This document shows, piece after piece, positions 61,522 through 64,000 of a stretch of DNA of 64,000 bases. Source of the DNA: Bacteroidota bacterium (lineage in GTDB: Bacteria; Bacteroidota; Rhodothermia; Rhodothermales; Rubricoccaceae); the NCBI GenBank assembly GCA_039821555.1, contig JBCBNX010000007.1, positions 61,356 through 125,355 of the forward strand, read 5' to 3'. The notes below the pieces were generated by a model. The model was given only the letters and a program-made list of their open reading frames with translations. It searched no databases and had not been told where the DNA came from. The position numbers were made by a program, and so were the translations under genes. Each line of letters starts with the position of its first letter. Within the stretch, counting starts at the first letter, position 1.

Positions 61522-63219
61522 ATGCTGACGACCGAGCCGACGCTCGCCCCGGCGATCCGTGCGCCGCGCGGGACCGCCCTCTCGTGCCAGGGCTGGCACC
61601 AGGAAGCCGCCCTCCGGATGCTCATGAACAACCTCGACCCCGAGGTGGCCGAGCGCCCTGACGACCTCGTGGTCTACGGCGGCAGCGGCAAGGCCGCGCG
61701 CAACTGGCCGAGCTACCACGCCATCGTTGCAACGCTGAAGCGGCTCCAGAACGACGAGACGCTGCTCGTCCAGAGCGGCAAGCCGGTCGGTGTGTTTCGT
61801 ACGCACGACGAGGCCCCGCGCGTGCTGATCGCCAACAGCCACCTCGTCCCGAAGTGGGCGACGTGGGATGAGTTTCGCCGCCTCGAAGCGCTCGGTCTCA
61901 CGATGTACGGCCAGATGACGGCGGGGTCATGGATCTACATCGGCACACAGGGCATCCTCCAGGGCACCTACGAGACGTTTGCCGAGTGCGCGCGCCAGCA
62001 CTTTGGCGGGACGCTCGAAGGCCGACTCGTCGTCACGGCGGGCCTCGGCGGCATGGGTGGCGCGCAACCGCTCGCGGCAACGATGAACGGCGCGGCCTTC
62101 CTCAGCATCGAGATCGATCCGCAGCGCATCCTGCGTCGCGTCGAGACGGGCTACTGCGACCGCATGGAAACCAACCTCGACACCGCGCTCAGCGCCGTCC
62201 TCGATGCGAAGGCGAAAGGCGAGGCGCTCTCGGTCGGGCTTGTGGGCAACGTAGCCGAGGTGCTGCCGGAGCTGGTACGGCGCGGAGTCGTGCCCGATGT
62301 GGTCACCGACCAGACGAGCGCGCACGATCTCCGCGTGGGCTACCTCCCCGCCGGACACACGCTCGATACGGGGAACGCTTTTCGCGTCCGCGACCCCGAG
62401 GGCTACGACAACGCCGTCCTGGACAGCATGGAGGCCCACATCGACGCGATGCTCGCGTTGCAACACGCTGGCGCCATCGTGTTCGATTACGGCAACAACC
62501 TCCGGGGACAAGTCGCCGACCGTCGCGGTCGCACCGAGGCGTTCGACATCCCTGGCTTCGTTCCGGAGTTTATCCGCCCCCTCTTCTGCCGGGGCTCGGG
62601 GCCGTTCCGTTGGGCCGCGCTCTCCGGCAACCCGGCTGACATCGCCGCGACCGACCAGGCGATCCTGGAGGCCTTTCCCAAGAAGGACGCCCTCGCGCGG
62701 TGGATCCGCAAGGCGCAGGACCACGTCCACTTCCAGGGCCTCCCCGCCCGCATCTGCTGGCTCGAATACGGCGAGCGCGCCGAGATGGGGGCGCGGTTCA
62801 ACTGGCTCGTCGAGAAGGGCAAGGTTGAGGCGCCGCTCGTGATCGGGCGCGACCACCTCGACACGGGCTCCGTCGCGAGCCCCAACCGCGAGACCGAGGC
62901 GATGCTGGACGGCTCCGACGCCATCGGCGACTGGCCGCTCCTGAACGCGCTGCTCAACACGGCCTGCGGCGCGAGTTGGGTGAGCCTCCACCACGGCGGC
63001 GGCGTCGGCATCGGCTACTCGATGCACAGCGGCATGGTCTGCGTGGCCGACGGCACCGCGAGCGCATCTCGTCGCCTGGAGCGCGTCCTCACCGCCGACC
63101 CCGGCACTGGCGTCATGCGCCACGCCGACGCGGGCTACGACCTCGCCATCGACACCGCCAACGAGCGCGGCGTCGACCTGCCGATGGTGAATGGGGCGAT
63201 GCCGTCCGAGCCAGAGTAA
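61522..63219 (+). CDS. hutU: urocanate hydratase
   Basis: 565 residues, usual length. It converts urocanate to imidazolone propionate in histidine degradation, using tightly bound NAD+. Family segments: [58 protein letters not shown], the core [20 protein letters not shown] and [20 protein letters not shown]. The start at 61522 ([10 protein letters not shown]) is chosen because a longer reading overlaps the divergent epimerase gene. hutH, hutI and hutG are not adjacent. Confidence 0.97.
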   Translation: MLTTEPTLAPAIRAPRGTALSCQGWHQEAALRMLMNNLDPEVAERPDDLVVYGGSGKAARNWPSYHAIVATLKRLQNDETLLVQSGKPVGVFRTHDEAPRVLIANSHLVPKWATWDEFRRLEALGLTMYGQMTAGSWIYIGTQGILQGTYETFAECARQHFGGTLEGRLVVTAGLGGMGGAQPLAATMNGAAFLSIEIDPQRILRRVETGYCDRMETNLDTALSAVLDAKAKGEALSVGLVGNVAEVLPELVRRGVVPDVVTDQTSAHDLRVGYLPAGHTLDTGNAFRVRDPEGYDNAVLDSMEAHIDAMLALQHAGAIVFDYGNNLRGQVADRRGRTEAFDIPGFVPEFIRPLFCRGSGPFRWAALSGNPADIAATDQAILEAFPKKDALARWIRKAQDHVHFQGLPARICWLEYGERAEMGARFNWLVEKGKVEAPLVIGRDHLDTGSVASPNRETEAMLDGSDAIGDWPLLNALLNTACGASWVSLHHGGGVGIGYSMHSGMVCVADGTASASRRLERVLTADPGTGVMRHADAGYDLAIDTANERGVDLPMVNGAMPSEPE

Positions 63220-63249
63220 GTCCTACACATCACCTAAGCAAACGCTGAC

Positions 63250-63534
63250 GTGAGTAAGCTTGACAACTCCGCGACCGCTCAGATACGTGTCCTTGCACAG
63301 GCCATCTTCGAGATCAGAGTACTGCTGTCGGGCTATATCGGGAGCGCAGACCAAGGTGACGAGCGCGTCCGCATGGCTGCGCATCTTGCCTATGCTCTGC
63401 ACAATGAGGCTCTCGCCGTGCTAGAGGGAGGCTCGCTCGACATCGAGGAAAGCCTGTCAAGAGTGCGCGCGGTGGACTCCGTGTTCGGAGAAGACTTCAG
63501 CACGGCATTCGAGACGGCGATCTCGGAGTCTTGA
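63250..63534 (+). CDS. small hypothetical protein
   Basis: 94 residues, helical, acidic, starting with GTG (VSKLDNSATAQIRVLAQAIF). It has no signal or membrane segment. It lies 30 bp after hutU on the same strand and may be an orphan in the same unit. The protein-like pattern supports coding, but no family is recognised. Confidence 0.5.
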   Translation: MSKLDNSATAQIRVLAQAIFEIRVLLSGYIGSADQGDERVRMAAHLAYALHNEALAVLEGGSLDIEESLSRVRAVDSVFGEDFSTAFETAISES

Positions 63535-63580
63535 ACACAGACGCCGGAGGCCATAACTGTTCACGATACCACACACCTGA

Positions 63581-63607
63581 GTCATCCCCGCGCACGCGGG
63601 GACCCAC
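63581..63607. repeat. solitary GC palindrome, REP/CRISPR-repeat-like
   Basis: Around CCCCGCG-CA-CGCGGGG (63586-63601), with GTCAT before and ACCCAC after. It resembles both dispersed intergenic repeats and type I-E CRISPR repeats. Only one copy is in the window and no spacers or cas genes are present, so a dispersed repeat is preferred. It lies 110 bp before the GIY-YIG gene. Confidence 0.6.
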
Positions 63608-63716
63608 GAGAATGGCTTCTTGCCAATTGCTTTTGATGGTCGTGTCTAGCACGATTCGCTCAACTCGCTTCTGAGATCACCTCGGAGTTAGTGTCGCTCT
63701 CCTTGCTCTGGGTCTC

Positions 63717-64000
63717 ATGAAACCTGCCACCGTCTACATCCTCGCCTCCCGCCGCAACGGCACGTTGTATGTCGGGGTGACGAGCGACCTCGCGCGACGT
63801 GTTTGGGAGCACAAGCAGGGCAGCATCCCCGGCTTCACGAAGAGGTATAGCGTGACGCGTCTCGTGTACATCGAGGAATATGACGACATCCAGGACGCGA
63901 TGGTGCGGGAGCGTCGGCTGAAGAAGTGGAACTGCGCTTGGAAGCTGGAACTCATCGAGGAGGCGAATCCGGGGTGGCGGGATCTATACGAGTTGATCGC
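63717..64000 (+). CDS. GIY-YIG nuclease-superfamily protein, partial
   Basis: An open reading frame from ATG 63717 (MKPATVYILASRRNGTLYVG) runs off the window edge after 94 codons. VYILASRRNGTLYVGVTSD gives the V-Y-I...Y-V-G pair of the GIY-YIG fold, and R28-like plus Y positions in LARRVWEHKQ and the E in MVREERRL-type helix follow. Proteins of this short type (about 95-100 aa) are common and often lie near dispersed palindromes. Function not shown; it may act on DNA repeats. Confidence 0.85.
   Translation, partial: MKPATVYILASRRNGTLYVGVTSDLARRVWEHKQGSIPGFTKRYSVTRLVYIEEYDDIQDAMVRERRLKKWNCAWKLELIEEANPGWRDLYELI

Noticed and set aside
63581..63607. CRISPR repeat
   Set aside because: A single copy without spacers, a second repeat or cas genes; better explained as a dispersed palindrome.
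63734..63955. 73-codon open frame on the minus strand at the right edge
   Set aside because: It is antisense to the GIY-YIG gene, whose plus-strand product shows clear family motifs.

Overview
The window looks like a chromosome segment from a high-GC marine-type member of the Rhodothermota (Bacteroidota-related; Salinibacter/Rubricoccus-like). The reasons are a type IX secretion (T9SS) gene set (GldK, GldL, GldM, GldN, PorD, PorV-like, PorU2), a protein ending in a T9SS sorting domain, GWxTD, CsgG/LPP20 and GIY-YIG families typical of these groups, and an ECF sigma factor paired with a TPR-bearing Ser/Thr kinase. Species cannot be read from the sequence.

Layout. 1-4801: housekeeping genes on the minus strand (adk with a 26-bp tandem duplication over its stop codon, a membrane histidine kinase, and thrA). 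4950-24718: a tRNA-Ala(GGC) gene whose 3' part is repeated exactly (45 bp) 19.7 kb downstream. The two copies frame an integrated element with a tyrosine recombinase and an excisionase-like gene next to the right end. Inside are a primase/helicase-like protein, a RuvC-like resolvase broken by one in-frame TGA, two virion-interior-like proteins (361 and 1415 aa), a possible small-terminase-like protein, several small orphans, a divergent regulatory locus with a clear palindromic operator, and a plus-strand cargo gene for an exported L-domain/Ig-like/endonuclease I protein with a T9SS signal. No capsid, portal or large terminase gene is visible.

25129-35700: an ECF sigma factor and its multidomain Ser/Thr kinase directly outside the element. 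Then come a lipoprotein, a four-gene CsgG-like/LPP20/DUF6175/unknown envelope operon, a small outer-membrane barrel, a sulfotransferase-like protein and a larger outer-membrane protein.

35873-49736: the secretion region. gldN, gldM, gldL, a gldK fused to an N-terminal outer-membrane barrel, and another barrel protein form one minus-strand cluster. Upstream are a gene-free 667 bp, a GWxTD lipoprotein, tpiA, a LolC/E-type permease and porD. Divergent from porD run a PorV/PorQ-like protein and a helix-hairpin-helix/beta-barrel protein flanked by heptamer repeats. The T9SS core would export the nuclease carried by the integrated element, and PorU2 (55461-60446) is the candidate sortase.

49846-64000: an SDR reductase divergent from a MarR regulator, a KefB-type antiporter, a lipoprotein, a GrpB-like protein, PorU2, a TIGR01777-type epimerase, urocanate hydratase (hutU) without other hut genes, a small orphan, and a GIY-YIG protein cut by the window edge, preceded by a solitary GC-rich palindrome.
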